From positions 1 to 44,934 of the forward strand of contig DASVWD010000069.1 of the NCBI GenBank assembly GCA_036389795.1: a stretch of 44,934 nt of DNA, written 5' to 3'. A program made the position numbers and the translations under genes. This DNA comes from Longimicrobium sp. (lineage in GTDB: Bacteria; Gemmatimonadota; Gemmatimonadetes; Longimicrobiales; Longimicrobiaceae). Below are positions 8,806 through 17,614 of the stretch, piece after piece. The notes under the pieces are model-generated. The model ran no database searches. It saw nothing but the letters and a program-made list of their open reading frames with translations, and had not been told where the DNA came from. Each line of letters opens with the position of its first letter. Positions within the stretch are counted from its first letter, which is position 1.

Positions 8806-9588
8806 CTACGGTGTTTTTCGTGCTTTCGTCAGGTCCACGCCGGGGGGCCAGTCGGGGCCGTAGCCGTCGCGGAAGGCAGACCAGGCGTCGGGGGGGATGG
8901 GCGCGCGGAGCTTGCGGGCGGAGCGGGACAGGCGGCGCAGGTCGCGCTCGCGGCAGGCGGGGGAGACGGGGCCGGCGGAGACCTGGGCCCGGTCGAAGTC
9001 GAGGAGGTAGACCACCCGCGCGCCGCCCTCCTCCGCCACCAGCAGGTTGCGCAGGTTGAGGTCCGGGTGCGCCACCCCCGCCGCGTGCATCAGCCCCACC
9101 TGCCGCCCCGCCTCGCGCAGCACCTCCCGCCGCTCGTCTTCCGCAGCGTCCGCCAGGAAGGCCGCCGCGTTGCGCGCGTTGGGGATCAGCACGGTGGCGA
9201 GGAGCGCGCGGTAGCCGGCCAGGCGCGCCGGGCGCTCCACGGCGGCGATCACCAGCGGCGCGCGCACGCCGCCGGCGCGGGCCCGCTCGGTGGCGCGCAG
9301 CTCGTCGAAGGCGCGGTTGCCGCCGAAGTACAGCTCGCGGTTGAAGTGCCGCACCAGCCCGCCCCGCCGGTAGCGCCGGAGCACCGCCCGCTCCCCGTTC
9401 GGCAGCTCGACCACGGCGTGCGCCTCCCGCCCCCCGGCGACGATTCCCGCCCGCACCGCGCCCTCGGAGTTGGCGACGACCGCGGCGGCGTCTTCCCAGC
9501 CGCCGCGCACCAGCAGGCGCGTGCGCCCGTCCTCCATCGGGACGAAGCCGGTGATCGGCGGCTCGGCGGGGCGCGGGGTGCGTGGCAT
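8806..9588 (-). CDS. Kdo kinase / LPS kinase family (KdkA/WaaP-like)
   Basis: This 260-aa protein has the small protein-kinase-like fold of LPS kinases that phosphorylate Kdo or heptose in the inner core. The catalytic segment HPDLNLRNLL lies near residue 174 and the metal-binding DFDRAQV about 20 residues later. An N-terminal lobe contains LPNGERAVLRRYRRGG with the likely ATP-binding lysine replaced or shifted, as in many KdkA proteins. The start at 9588 (MPRTPRP) is chosen because the longer frame runs through a tandem repeat at 9617-9648. It is divergent from the PorX-like gene and convergent with the GT9 pair. Confidence 0.82.
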   Translation of the reverse strand: MPRTPRPAEPPITGFVPMEDGRTRLLVRGGWEDAAAVVANSEGAVRAGIVAGGREAHAVVELPNGERAVLRRYRRGGLVRHFNRELYFGGNRAFDELRATERARAGGVRAPLVIAAVERPARLAGYRALLATVLIPNARNAAAFLADAAEDERREVLREAGRQVGLMHAAGVAHPDLNLRNLLVAEEGGARVVYLLDFDRAQVSAGPVSPACRERDLRRLSRSARKLRAPIPPDAWSAFRDGYGPDWPPGVDLTKARKTP

Positions 9589-9616
9589 GGGCGACCAACC
9601 TGCGGGGTCGAACGGC

Positions 9617-9709
9617 AGTGCGAAAGTGCGAAAGTGCGAGAGTGCGAAAGTTGAAAGGAACGACACCCGGCCGCCCGCTGTACCCTGTCCCCTGTTCCCT
9701 GTCCCCTGC
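9617..9709. repeat. tandem repeats in divergent intergenic region
   Basis: Four copies of an 8-nt unit (AGTGCGAA, one copy with a final G) occupy 9617-9648. They are followed at about 9677-9709 by a pyrimidine-rich series of CCTGTCC/CCTGTTC units. Both lie between the Kdo-kinase-like start (9588) and the PorX-like start (9762), so they fall in the promoter region of both genes and may vary in copy number between strains. Confidence 0.7.
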
Positions 9710-9761
9710 GGTTCAGACGTCGCGTTGACCGCTTCCGTTGCAGCGGCTAGGTTTTCCACAT

Positions 9762-11318
9762 ATGCCGGCTCCCGCGAAGCGCCTCCTCTGGGTCGACGAC
9801 GAGATCGACCTCCTCCGCCCCCACCTGCTCTTCATGCAGGGGCGCGGCTACCACGTCGACGCCGTCTCCAACGGCGACGACGCGCTGGAGCTGCTGCGCA
9901 TGTCGCCCTACGACCTGGTGCTGCTGGACGAGCAGATGCCCGGCCGCTCGGGGATGGAGGTGTTCGACGAGCTGCGCCGGCTGGACGCGCGCGTCCCCGT
10001 CGTCATGGTGACCAAGAGCGAGGAAGACCGCACCATGACCGAGGCGATCGGCCGCCGCGTGGCCGACTACCTGGTCAAGCCCACCTCGCCCCGCCAGGTG
10101 CTCTCGGTCGTCACCCGGCTGCTCGAAGGCCGCCAGATCCAGCAGCAGGTGATCGCGCGCGACTTCGCCTCGCGCTTCCGCGAGCTGAACGCCGAGCACG
10201 GCGCCGCGCGCGGGTGGCGGGAGTGGTGCGCGGCGTACTCGGAGCTGGTGGACTGGGAGCTCAAGCTGCGCGCCGCCGGCGAGACGGGGCTCCTGGCCTC
10301 GCTGGAGACGCTCCTCGACGACTTCCGCCGCGAGTTCTGCCAGTTCGTCTGCGACGAGTACGCCGGGTGGGTGAACGGCGCCGAAGACCGCCCGCCGCTC
10401 TCGGTGGACGTGGTGCCGCAGTACCTGGAGCCGGTGATGGGCACCGGGCGCACCACGTTCTTCGTGATCATCGACTGCCTGCGGCTGGACCAGTGGCGCA
10501 CCATCGTGCCGCTGCTGGAGCCGTTCGCGCAGGTGGAGGAGGCCACCTACTACTCGATCCTCCCCACGGCCACGCCGTTCTCGCGCAACGCCATCTTCAG
10601 CGGGATGTACCCCGACCAGATCGCCGAGCGCGTCCCCGGCTGGTGGGGGTGGGACGGCGAGGGGAGCCTGAACTCGTTCGAGGGCGAGCTGTTCCGCGAG
10701 CAGGTGCGGCGCCTGGAGGGGAACCTCCCCGTGCACTACGAGAAGGTGTTCGAGGCGGGCGACGGCGAGTCGCTGCTCCGCCGCCTCCCCGGGCACCTCT
10801 CGCAGCCGGGGGTGACGGCGGTGGTCTTCAACTTCGTGGACCAGCTCACCCACGGCCGGTCGGAATCCGCCGTGCTGATGGAAGTGGCGCGCGACAAGGA
10901 GGCGCTCAGGGCGCTCACCCGGCAGTGGTTCGAGCGCTCCGAGGCGCTGGTGGCCATCCGCACGGCGCTGCAGAAGGGCATCCCCGTGCTGGTGACCACC
11001 GACCACGGCTCGATCCACTGCCACCGCCCGGCCACCGTGTTCGCCAAGCGCGACACCACGCAGAACCTGCGCTACAAGTTCGGCGACGACCTGCGCGCCG
11101 AGGACCGGAGCACCGCCTTCTCCACCAACGACCCGCGCCGGCTGCGCTTCCCGCCGGGGCGCCAGGCGACCAATTACCTGATCGCGCTGGAAGACGTCTT
11201 CTTCGTGTATCCCACCAAGCTGCGCCAGTACCAGGCGCGCTACCGCGGCAGCTTCCTGCACGGCGGGATCAGCCCCGAGGAGATGATCCTCCCGGTGGCG
11301 CTGCTCACCCCGCGATGA
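9762..11318 (+). CDS. PorX-like response regulator with PglZ (alkaline-phosphatase-fold) domain
   Basis: This 518-aa protein has the architecture and, as I recall, the length of Bacteroidota PorX. A CheY-like receiver spans residues 1 to about 120, with acidic pocket D12/D13, phospho-acceptor D56 in VLLDEQMPG, T84 and K106. A helical linker follows, then a PglZ-type phosphatase/phosphodiesterase domain from about 220. Likely zinc-site and nucleophile residues are D238 in VIIDCLRLDQW, T271 in LPTATPFSRNAIFSG and D414-H415 in TTDHGSIHCHRP. In Bacteroidota PorX controls the type IX secretion system with the kinase PorY; no kinase is encoded nearby. The ATG at 9762 is chosen over a TTG at 9738. 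Its stop overlaps the start of the MsbA-like gene (ATGA), so the two are co-translated. Confidence 0.9.
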   Translation: MPAPAKRLLWVDDEIDLLRPHLLFMQGRGYHVDAVSNGDDALELLRMSPYDLVLLDEQMPGRSGMEVFDELRRLDARVPVVMVTKSEEDRTMTEAIGRRVADYLVKPTSPRQVLSVVTRLLEGRQIQQQVIARDFASRFRELNAEHGAARGWREWCAAYSELVDWELKLRAAGETGLLASLETLLDDFRREFCQFVCDEYAGWVNGAEDRPPLSVDVVPQYLEPVMGTGRTTFFVIIDCLRLDQWRTIVPLLEPFAQVEEATYYSILPTATPFSRNAIFSGMYPDQIAERVPGWWGWDGEGSLNSFEGELFREQVRRLEGNLPVHYEKVFEAGDGESLLRRLPGHLSQPGVTAVVFNFVDQLTHGRSESAVLMEVARDKEALRALTRQWFERSEALVAIRTALQKGIPVLVTTDHGSIHCHRPATVFAKRDTTQNLRYKFGDDLRAEDRSTAFSTNDPRRLRFPPGRQATNYLIALEDVFFVYPTKLRQYQARYRGSFLHGGISPEEMILPVALLTPR

Positions 11319-13201
11319 AGCTGTACCTGCGCATCCTGCGCTACCTGCGCCCCCACGCGGGGCTCTTCGCGCTGTGCGTGGGGGCCATGACGGTGCACGC
11401 GGCGCTCGACGCCTTCAGCCTCACGCTCCTCATCCCCTTCCTGAACGTGCTCTTCAACGAGGGCGCGGCGGGGCGGACGGCGGAGCTCTTCGGCGGGGGG
11501 AGCGGCGTGGTGCCGCGGCTGCTGAACTGGGCGGTGGGCGGCGTGGTGGCGCGCGGCTCGCCGATGGCGGCGCTGCGCGACGTGGTGCTGGTGATCTTCT
11601 GCGTGTTCCTGGTGAAGAACCTGGCCCTCTGGCTGCAGGGCTACACCTCCACGCTGGTGGAGGGGCGGGTCACCCGCGACGTGCGCAACCGGATCTACGC
11701 GCACCTGCTGCGGCTGGGGTTCCCCTTCTTCCAGCGCACCCGCGCGGGGCAGATCATCTCGCGCGTCACCAACGACGTCGACCAGTTCCGCGGCCTGGTG
11801 ACCGGCAACCTCACCAAGCTCCTCTCCTCGGCGATCCAGACGCTCTTCCTGCTGGCGACGCTCATCGCCATCTCGTGGAAGCTCACGCTGGTGGCGGTGG
11901 TCTTCCTCCCGCCGATGCTGGGGCTGTGGGCGCGCTTCCGCAAGCGCCTGCGCCGGGGCGTGCTGCGCGTGCTGGACGCGGTGGGCGAGGTGGCGGCGCA
12001 CGTGCAGGAGACCGTGGCCGGGATCCGCCTGGTGAAGGCCTCGGGCGCGGAGGAGTGGGAGGAGTCCCGCTTCCGGCGCCTCACGCAGCGCCACTACAAG
12101 GCGCTCTCGCGCAACGACCGCTGGCGCAAGTTCTTCCCGCCCGCGACGGAGATGATCACCGCCACGGCGATCCTGGCGCTGATCTGGTACGGGAGCTGGC
12201 TGGTGCTGATCGAGCGCTCGCTCCTGCCCAGCCTGTTCCTCACCGCGCTCCTGGTGGCGGGGCGGATGATGTCGCCGGTGAAGTTCCTGGCCCAGTACCC
12301 CGCCCTGGTGCAGCCCGGCCTCGCCGCGGCGGAGCGCGCCTTCGAGCTGCTGGACGCGCCCGTGGAGATCGTCGACCCCGCCGACGCGGCGCCCTTTCCC
12401 GGCTTCCGCGACGCGGTGCGCTTCGAGGGCGTGGGCTTCGCCTACCAGCCGGGGGCGCCGGTGCTGGAGGGGATCGACCTCGCCATCCACCCGGGCGAGG
12501 TGGTGGCGCTGGTGGGCCCCAGCGGGGCGGGGAAGAGCACGCTGGCCGACCTGCTGCCGCGCTTCCACGACCCCACCGAAGGGCGGATCACGCTGGACGG
12601 GGTGGACCTGCGCCGCCTCAAGCTGGCGGAGCTCCGGGGGATCCTGGGGATCGTGACGCAGGAGACCATCCTCTTCCACGACACGGTGCGCGCCAACGTC
12701 GCCTACGGGATGCCCGACGCATCGCCGGAGGCGGTGGAGGCGGCGGCGCGGGCGGCCAACGCGCACGACTTCATCGCCGCGCTCCCGCAGGGCTACGACA
12801 CGGTGCTGGGGGAGAAGGGGACGCGCCTCTCGGGCGGGCAGCGCCAGCGGATCGCCATCGCGCGGGCGCTGCTGCGCAACCCGCCGCTGCTGATCCTGGA
12901 CGAGGCCACCAGCGCACTCGACACCGAGAGCGAGCGGCTGGTGCAGCAGGCGATCGAGGAGGTGATGGAGCACCGCGCGGTGCTGGTGATCGCGCACCGC
13001 CTCTCCACCGTGCGGCGGGCGGACCAGATCGTGGTGCTGGACGCCGGCCGCATCGTGCAGCGCGGCACGCACGACGAGCTGCTGGGCGAGGAAGGCCTCT
13101 ACCGCCGCCTCTACCGCCTCCAGTTCGCCGCCGACGAGGGCGCGCGCGCGGAAGACCGCGAGGCGCTGGAGGTCGCCGCGGGCGACGAGGCGGCGGACTG
13201 A
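11315..13201 (+). CDS. MsbA-like lipid exporter ABC transporter (TM + ATPase)
   Basis: This 628-aa half-transporter has a six-helix ABC exporter domain (residues about 1-340) fused to an ATPase domain. Walker A GPSGAGKST lies near 401-409, the signature LSGGQRQRIAIARALL near 505, and Walker B plus D-loop LLILDEATSALD near 527-538, with H-loop histidine in VIAHRLSTV. In an LPS locus the likely job is flipping lipid A-core across the inner membrane as a homodimer; export of another lipid-linked glycan is the alternative. The C-terminal tail is acidic (DEGARAEDREALEVAAGDEAAD). The gene overlaps the PorX-like gene by 4 nt, a notable pairing. Confidence 0.92.
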   Translation: MKLYLRILRYLRPHAGLFALCVGAMTVHAALDAFSLTLLIPFLNVLFNEGAAGRTAELFGGGSGVVPRLLNWAVGGVVARGSPMAALRDVVLVIFCVFLVKNLALWLQGYTSTLVEGRVTRDVRNRIYAHLLRLGFPFFQRTRAGQIISRVTNDVDQFRGLVTGNLTKLLSSAIQTLFLLATLIAISWKLTLVAVVFLPPMLGLWARFRKRLRRGVLRVLDAVGEVAAHVQETVAGIRLVKASGAEEWEESRFRRLTQRHYKALSRNDRWRKFFPPATEMITATAILALIWYGSWLVLIERSLLPSLFLTALLVAGRMMSPVKFLAQYPALVQPGLAAAERAFELLDAPVEIVDPADAAPFPGFRDAVRFEGVGFAYQPGAPVLEGIDLAIHPGEVVALVGPSGAGKSTLADLLPRFHDPTEGRITLDGVDLRRLKLAELRGILGIVTQETILFHDTVRANVAYGMPDASPEAVEAAARAANAHDFIAALPQGYDTVLGEKGTRLSGGQRQRIAIARALLRNPPLLILDEATSALDTESERLVQQAIEEVMEHRAVLVIAHRLSTVRRADQIVVLDAGRIVQRGTHDELLGEEGLYRRLYRLQFAADEGARAEDREALEVAAGDEAAD

Positions 13202-13558
13202 ACGCGCGACGGATTCGGTGCGGCGGCGGGGTGCCCCTCTCCCCCCGGCCCCCTCTCCCACGAGGGGAGAGGGGGAGAACTGCTTGCGGGGGGCTGCGTT
13301 TCGCGCGATTGCCTCGGATGTCATTCCGAGCGGCGCCGCGGCACCGGGGCCATCGACACACTGAAGCCCGGCGGCGCCCGAGGAATCTACTCACCCCGCC
13401 GGGTGGACGGCTCCGCGCACGGGTCCGGCCTCGTGGCAGCCGCGGGTAGATTCCTCGGGAGCCCGGATGGCGACGGTGCAGACGCGGGTTCGGCGCACCG
13501 GGCTCCGCTCGGAATGACATACCGACGGATGAACATACAACCGCATTCGGGCAGATAG
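13202..13558. other. 357-bp intergenic region filled with repeats
   Basis: No gene is seen. The region holds a C-rich/G-rich hairpin just after the MsbA-like stop (CCCCTCTCCC pairing with GGGAGAGGGG, about 13249-13275) and a 200-bp palindromic element at 13319-13518. The first is a plausible terminator, although without a T tract. Confidence 0.6.
13319..13518. repeat. GTCATTCCGAGC palindromic element, copy 1
   Basis: About 200 bp begins TGTCATTCCGAGCGG and ends in the inverted form, CCGCTCGGAATGACA. Internally it has a second inverted pair (GAGGAATCTACTCACC and GGGTAGATTCCTCGGGAG). Copy 2 at 31987-32192 matches it at both ends and in the centre, with diverged spacer DNA. A shorter relative lies near 27434-27510. 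It looks like a non-autonomous palindromic repeat; no coding capacity is seen. Confidence 0.75.
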
Positions 13559-14686
13559 ATGAACGTTCCGCTGCTGGACCTGAAGGAGCAGTACCGCGCG
13601 GTCGCGGACGAGGTGATGGCGGCCGTGCAGGGGGTGATCGACGACCAGCGCTTCATCCTGGGGCCGGTGGTCGAGCGCTTCGAGGAGGAGGTGGCGGCCA
13701 GGCTCCGGGTGAAGCACGCCGTCGGCTGCGCGAGCGGGACCGACGCGCTGCTGCTGGCGCTGCGCGCGTTCGACTGCGGCCCGGACACGGAGGTGATCGC
13801 GCCGCCCTTCACCTTCTTCGCCACGGCGGGCACCATCCACAACGTGGGCGCCCGCACCGTCTTCGCCGACATCGACCCCGACACCTTCAACCTGAGCCCC
13901 GCAGCCGCCGAGGCCGCCGTCACCGAACGGACGCGCGTCGTGGTCCCCGTGCACCTCTTCGGGCAGATGGCCGACATGGCCGCCTTCCGCGCGCTCGGCG
14001 ACCGGCGCGGGATCGCGGTGCTGGAGGACGCGGCGCAGGCGATCGGCGCGCGGCAGCGGCTGGGGAACGGGCGGTGGATCACCACGGGGACGCTGGGCGA
14101 CGCCACCGCCTTCTCCTTCTTCCCCACCAAGAACCTGGGCGCGTTCGGCGACGCGGGGATGACCGTGACGAACGACGACGTCCTGGCCGAGCGGCTGCGC
14201 AAGCTGCGGGTGCACGGCGGCCGGCAGATGTACCACCACGAGATGGTGGGCTACAACTCGCGCCTCGACGCGCTCCAGGCCGCCGTCCTCTCCGCCAAGC
14301 TCCCCCACCTGGACGGCTGGAGCGCCAGGCGGCGCGAGCACGCCGCGTTCTACGACCAGGCCTTCGCGGGCGTGGACGGGCTGGTGACGCCGGTGGTGCG
14401 CGAGGGCAACGAGTCCATCGTCAACCAGTACACGGTGCGCGTCCCCGGCGGCCGCCGCGACGCGCTGCGCGACTTCCTCACGGGGCGCGGCGTCGGCAGC
14501 TCGGTCTACTACCCGGTGCCGCTCCACCTGCAGGAGTGCTTCGCCTACCTGGGCTACCGCGAGGGCCAGTTCCCCGAGTCGGAGCGCGCCTGCAGGGAGG
14601 TGCTCTCGCTCCCCGTCTATCCCGAACTGGCCGACGCGCAGCGGGAGTACGTGGCGGACACGGTGCGCGCGTTCTTCGGCGCGTGA
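13559..14686 (+). CDS. DegT/DnrJ/EryC1/StrS family PLP aminotransferase
   Basis: This 375-aa PLP-dependent sugar aminotransferase typically converts a nucleotide-linked keto-sugar to an amino-sugar for LPS or O-antigen. The family pattern is complete: PLLDLKEQY at the N-terminus, GCASGTDALLLAL at 56-68, PPFTFFATAGTI, the ED pair at 156-157 in LEDAAQAIGA, and the PLP lysine K191 in FSFFPTKNLGAFGDAGM. A later segment is VGYNSRLDALQAAVL. Length is typical for WbpE-like enzymes. No sugar epimerase or ketoreductase partner is in the window, so its substrate is unknown. Confidence 0.93.
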   Translation: MNVPLLDLKEQYRAVADEVMAAVQGVIDDQRFILGPVVERFEEEVAARLRVKHAVGCASGTDALLLALRAFDCGPDTEVIAPPFTFFATAGTIHNVGARTVFADIDPDTFNLSPAAAEAAVTERTRVVVPVHLFGQMADMAAFRALGDRRGIAVLEDAAQAIGARQRLGNGRWITTGTLGDATAFSFFPTKNLGAFGDAGMTVTNDDVLAERLRKLRVHGGRQMYHHEMVGYNSRLDALQAAVLSAKLPHLDGWSARRREHAAFYDQAFAGVDGLVTPVVREGNESIVNQYTVRVPGGRRDALRDFLTGRGVGSSVYYPVPLHLQECFAYLGYREGQFPESERACREVLSLPVYPELADAQREYVADTVRAFFGA

Positions 14687-14699
14687 GCCGCCGTGAACC

Positions 14700-14804
14700 C
14701 GTAGGGGCGAGGCCTGCCTCGCCCGGCGGATGGCGGCCCCGGTGCGGTAGCCAGGTCTCGCGCTCGAGCCGGCTGTGTACGTACTCGCAGGCTCGCCCCT
14801 ACGG
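14700..14804. repeat. inverted GTAGGGGCGAG repeat
   Basis: GTAGGGGCGAGGCCTGC at 14701-14717 is mirrored by GCAGGCTCGCCCCTAC at 14788-14802, giving a large-loop inverted repeat directly after the DegT stop. The same word in reverse occurs at about 8787-8808. It belongs to the 3'-end repeat families seen through the window. Confidence 0.55.
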
Positions 14805-14852
14805 AACACCCGCGCGGGCGATGCCGTCCGCGCGAACCGGCGGCGAGAGAAG

Positions 14853-15959
14853 GTGCGCGTGTACATAGCGGCGCACCTGGGGACGCGCATCTGGGGCGGG
14901 GCGGAGCGCGCGACGACGCTCCTCCTGGCCGGGTTGCGGAAGCGCGGGCACCGGGTGCAGCTCTTCTGCAACGAGCCGCTGGTCGCCGAGAAGGCCGCGG
15001 CGATGGGGGTGCCCGCGCGCGTCCTGGCGATCGGCGGGGACGCGGCGCTGCCGCACGCGCTGCGCTTCGCGCTCGTGCTGCGAAAGGACCGGCCGGACGC
15101 GCTGGTCGTCGCGGGGTGGAAGAAGGTGCCGCTGGCGTCGCTGGGCGCCCGGCTGGCCGGGGTGCCGCGCGTGGTCGCCCGGGTGGGGCTGGAGGGGCAC
15201 GCGCCGCGCGGGCCCAAGTACCGCCTGGCGCTGCGCTGGTGGGTGGACGCGGTGGTGGTGAACGCCTCGCGGCTGCGCCCGGCCTTCACCGCGCTCCCCG
15301 GGTGGACCCCGGCGCGCGTCCCCGTCATCCACAACGCCGTGCACCCCCACCCCGCCCGCCATTCGCCCGCCGAGGTGCGGGAGCGGCTCGGCATCCCGCC
15401 GGGCGCCCCGGTGGTCGGCGCCGTGGCGCGGCTGGCGCGGCAGAAGCGCTTCGACCGGCTGCTGGAGGCGGTGGCGGCGCTCCCCGCGGACGTGCACTGC
15501 GTGCTGGCGGGCGAGGGGAGGCGGCGCGAGGAGCTCGAGGCGCTGGCGGATCGGCTGGGGCTCGGGACCCGAGTGCACTTCCCCGGCTGGCGCGCCGACC
15601 CGGCCGACGTGCTGGGCGCCTTCGACGTCTTCGCCGTCACCTCCGACAAGGAGGGGATGAGCAACGCCATGCTGGAGGCGCTGGCGGCCGGCGTCCCCGT
15701 GGTCAGCACCCCCGTGAGCGGCGCCGACGACGCGCTGGCGCCGCTCGCGGACGGCGCGGCGCCGGGGATCGTGACGCGCGGGTTCGAGGTGGAGGAGATC
15801 GCGGACGCGCTGCGATCCGTGCTGGAGGATCCCGGGCGCCGCGCGGCGATGGCGGACGCGGCGCGGCGGGCGGCGGCGGAGCGCTTCGACTTCGAACGCA
15901 TGCTGGACCGGTGGGAGGCGGTGCTCGGCGGCGGACGACCGGCGGACCCCCCGAAGTGA
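14853..15959 (+). CDS. GT4 family glycosyltransferase
   Basis: This 368-aa GT-B retaining glycosyltransferase has an N-terminal acceptor domain beginning VRVYIAAHLGTRIWGGAER. The C-terminal nucleotide-sugar domain has VGAVARLARQKRFDRLLEA, VLAGEGRRREELEAL and the donor-binding SDKEGMSNAMLEALAAGVPVV (E-x7-E arrangement). The GTG at 14853 is chosen because the fold begins there and GAGAGA lies just upstream; an upstream frame to 14775 runs through repeat DNA. It is the first of three related GT4 genes. Its stop is 2 nt before the ATG of the HTTM-like gene. Confidence 0.88.
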   Translation: MRVYIAAHLGTRIWGGAERATTLLLAGLRKRGHRVQLFCNEPLVAEKAAAMGVPARVLAIGGDAALPHALRFALVLRKDRPDALVVAGWKKVPLASLGARLAGVPRVVARVGLEGHAPRGPKYRLALRWWVDAVVVNASRLRPAFTALPGWTPARVPVIHNAVHPHPARHSPAEVRERLGIPPGAPVVGAVARLARQKRFDRLLEAVAALPADVHCVLAGEGRRREELEALADRLGLGTRVHFPGWRADPADVLGAFDVFAVTSDKEGMSNAMLEALAAGVPVVSTPVSGADDALAPLADGAAPGIVTRGFEVEEIADALRSVLEDPGRRAAMADAARRAAAERFDFERMLDRWEAVLGGGRPADPPK

Positions 15960-15961
15960 CG

Positions 15962-17614
15962 ATGGCGACGAACCTCGAAAAGATGGAGGCGGCCGGGCGG
16001 CTTTCGCCCGAGGCGCGCCGCTGGCTGCTGGCCGCCGGCGCGGCCGCGCTGTGCCTGCTGGCGGGCGCGGTGCTGGCGCTGCTGTTCCCGGGGCTGACCG
16101 CCCGGCCGGGGCGCTCGGTGCTGCGCGACACGGTGCTGGTCCTGGTGGCGCTCTGCGCCCTGGTGCCGGCCCTGGCCGCGCTGGCCCCGCACCGCGCGGC
16201 GCGCTGGCTCGAGCCCGCGACGGCCGAAGGGCTCGGCGCCATGCGCGGCTGGATCGCCGCCATCCTGCTGGCCAACGTGCTCTGGGAAGACCTGCCGAGT
16301 TCCGCCTACCTCCCCCGCGGGATGCTCGACCTGGACCGGCACTGGCTGGTGGGGCTGCTCCACGGCCTCCCGATCGGCTTCGACGCCTTCCTGGCGAGCC
16401 CGGCGGCGCTGCGGGTCTACGAGTCGGCGACCGCGCTGCTGCTGGCGCTGGCGCTGGTGGGGCTCTTCACCCGCTGGACCGTGCCGGCGGCGGCGCTCGC
16501 CTACCTGCTGTTCGCGAGCATCTTCCGGGCGTACTCGTGGTCGTACCACATGGGGCTGGTGCCGCTGTACGCGCTCCTGCTCCTCGCCCTCACCCCCTGC
16601 GGCGACGCGTTCTCGCTGGACCGCCGGCTGCGCGCGCGGCGCGGCCTGCCGGTCCCCCCCGCGCGGGAGCCGACCCTGCGCTACGGGGCGGCGCGCCTGC
16701 TGGTGTGGACGGGGATCGCGCTGCCCTACGGGATGGCGGGCTTGAGCAAGCTCCGCAATACCGGGCTCTCGTGGTGGCACGGCGAGCACATGAAGCAGAT
16801 GCTGGTCTCCACCGTGGTGGAGCCGATGCACTTCGACTTCCAGGTGACGATCGGGCTGCTGCAGGCGCCGGGCTGGGTGTTCGGCGTGCTCGGGCTCGCG
16901 GCGCTGCTGGGGGAGGTGACCTTCCCGCTGGTGCTGGTCAGCAGGCTGGCCCGCAAGGTCCTGCCGCTGCTCACGGCGGGGATGCACGTGGGCATCCTGC
17001 TGATGCAGAACATCCTGTTCCCCGACCTGATCGCCATCCAGGCGGTGTTCTACGACTGGCGGCCGCTGCGGCGGCGGCTGGCCGGCTGGCTCCCGGGCGC
17101 GCGCGGGGCGGAGGCGGCCGCGCCGGGCCCCGTCCCCGCGACGGCCCCGGCCCGGCACAGCGTGCGGTCCTTCGTCCCGCAGACGCGCGCGATGCAGGCG
17201 TTCCTGGCGGTGGCCTTCCTGGCCTGGGCCACCCGGACCGAGAAGTTCCCCCTGTCGGCGATGCAGATGTTCAGCCGCCCCTCGCCGCCGGAGCCGGTGC
17301 AGTTCGTCCGGCCCCTCGTCCGCTACGAGGACGGCAGGGTGGAGCCGGCGCGCTTCGAGCGGTGGATCGGCGCGATGGCGGACACCCGCTACCGCTGGCT
17401 CCTGCGCGACTGGGGCAGGCACCCGGAGCGGATCGCGCTGCTCAGGGAGTTCCTCGACGCCTGCGCGCGCCGCGCCAACGCGTCGCCGGGGCCCCGCGTG
17501 CAGGGCTTCGTGCTGGAGGTGCGCCGCTGGGACTTCCGCCGCCGGCCCGGCGACCCCGGCCGGGGGGAGCTGGTGGCGGTCCTGCGCCACGACGTGGCGC
17601 CCCCGGCGCCATGA
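15962..17614 (+). CDS. HTTM-like polytopic membrane protein
   Basis: This 550-aa integral membrane protein has about eight or more hydrophobic segments between residues 18 and 360 and a soluble C-terminal part of about 150 residues. The membrane region has features of HTTM domains (horizontally transferred transmembrane, related to vitamin K-dependent gamma-carboxylase): RWTVPAAALAYLLFASIFRAYSW, YHMGLVPLYALLLLAL and PYGMAGLSKLRNTGLSWWHGEHM. Assignment is tentative. ATG 15962 is used; GTG 15956 in a GTGA overlap is an alternative. Its stop overlaps the next GT4 start (ATGA), so it is embedded in the glycosyltransferase operon and may modify the glycan or a lipid carrier. Confidence 0.78.
   Translation: MATNLEKMEAAGRLSPEARRWLLAAGAAALCLLAGAVLALLFPGLTARPGRSVLRDTVLVLVALCALVPALAALAPHRAARWLEPATAEGLGAMRGWIAAILLANVLWEDLPSSAYLPRGMLDLDRHWLVGLLHGLPIGFDAFLASPAALRVYESATALLLALALVGLFTRWTVPAAALAYLLFASIFRAYSWSYHMGLVPLYALLLLALTPCGDAFSLDRRLRARRGLPVPPAREPTLRYGAARLLVWTGIALPYGMAGLSKLRNTGLSWWHGEHMKQMLVSTVVEPMHFDFQVTIGLLQAPGWVFGVLGLAALLGEVTFPLVLVSRLARKVLPLLTAGMHVGILLMQNILFPDLIAIQAVFYDWRPLRRRLAGWLPGARGAEAAAPGPVPATAPARHSVRSFVPQTRAMQAFLAVAFLAWATRTEKFPLSAMQMFSRPSPPEPVQFVRPLVRYEDGRVEPARFERWIGAMADTRYRWLLRDWGRHPERIALLREFLDACARRANASPGPRVQGFVLEVRRWDFRRRPGDPGRGELVAVLRHDVAPPAP

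Noticed and set aside
8806-9759. Longer N-terminus for the Kdo-kinase-like gene (start at 9759)
   Set aside because: The extra 57 codons run through the 8-nt tandem repeat and pyrimidine tract and add no domain.
13319-13518. Insertion sequence remnant
   Set aside because: There is no transposase fragment, and the palindromic layout with an inner inverted pair fits a non-coding dispersed repeat better.
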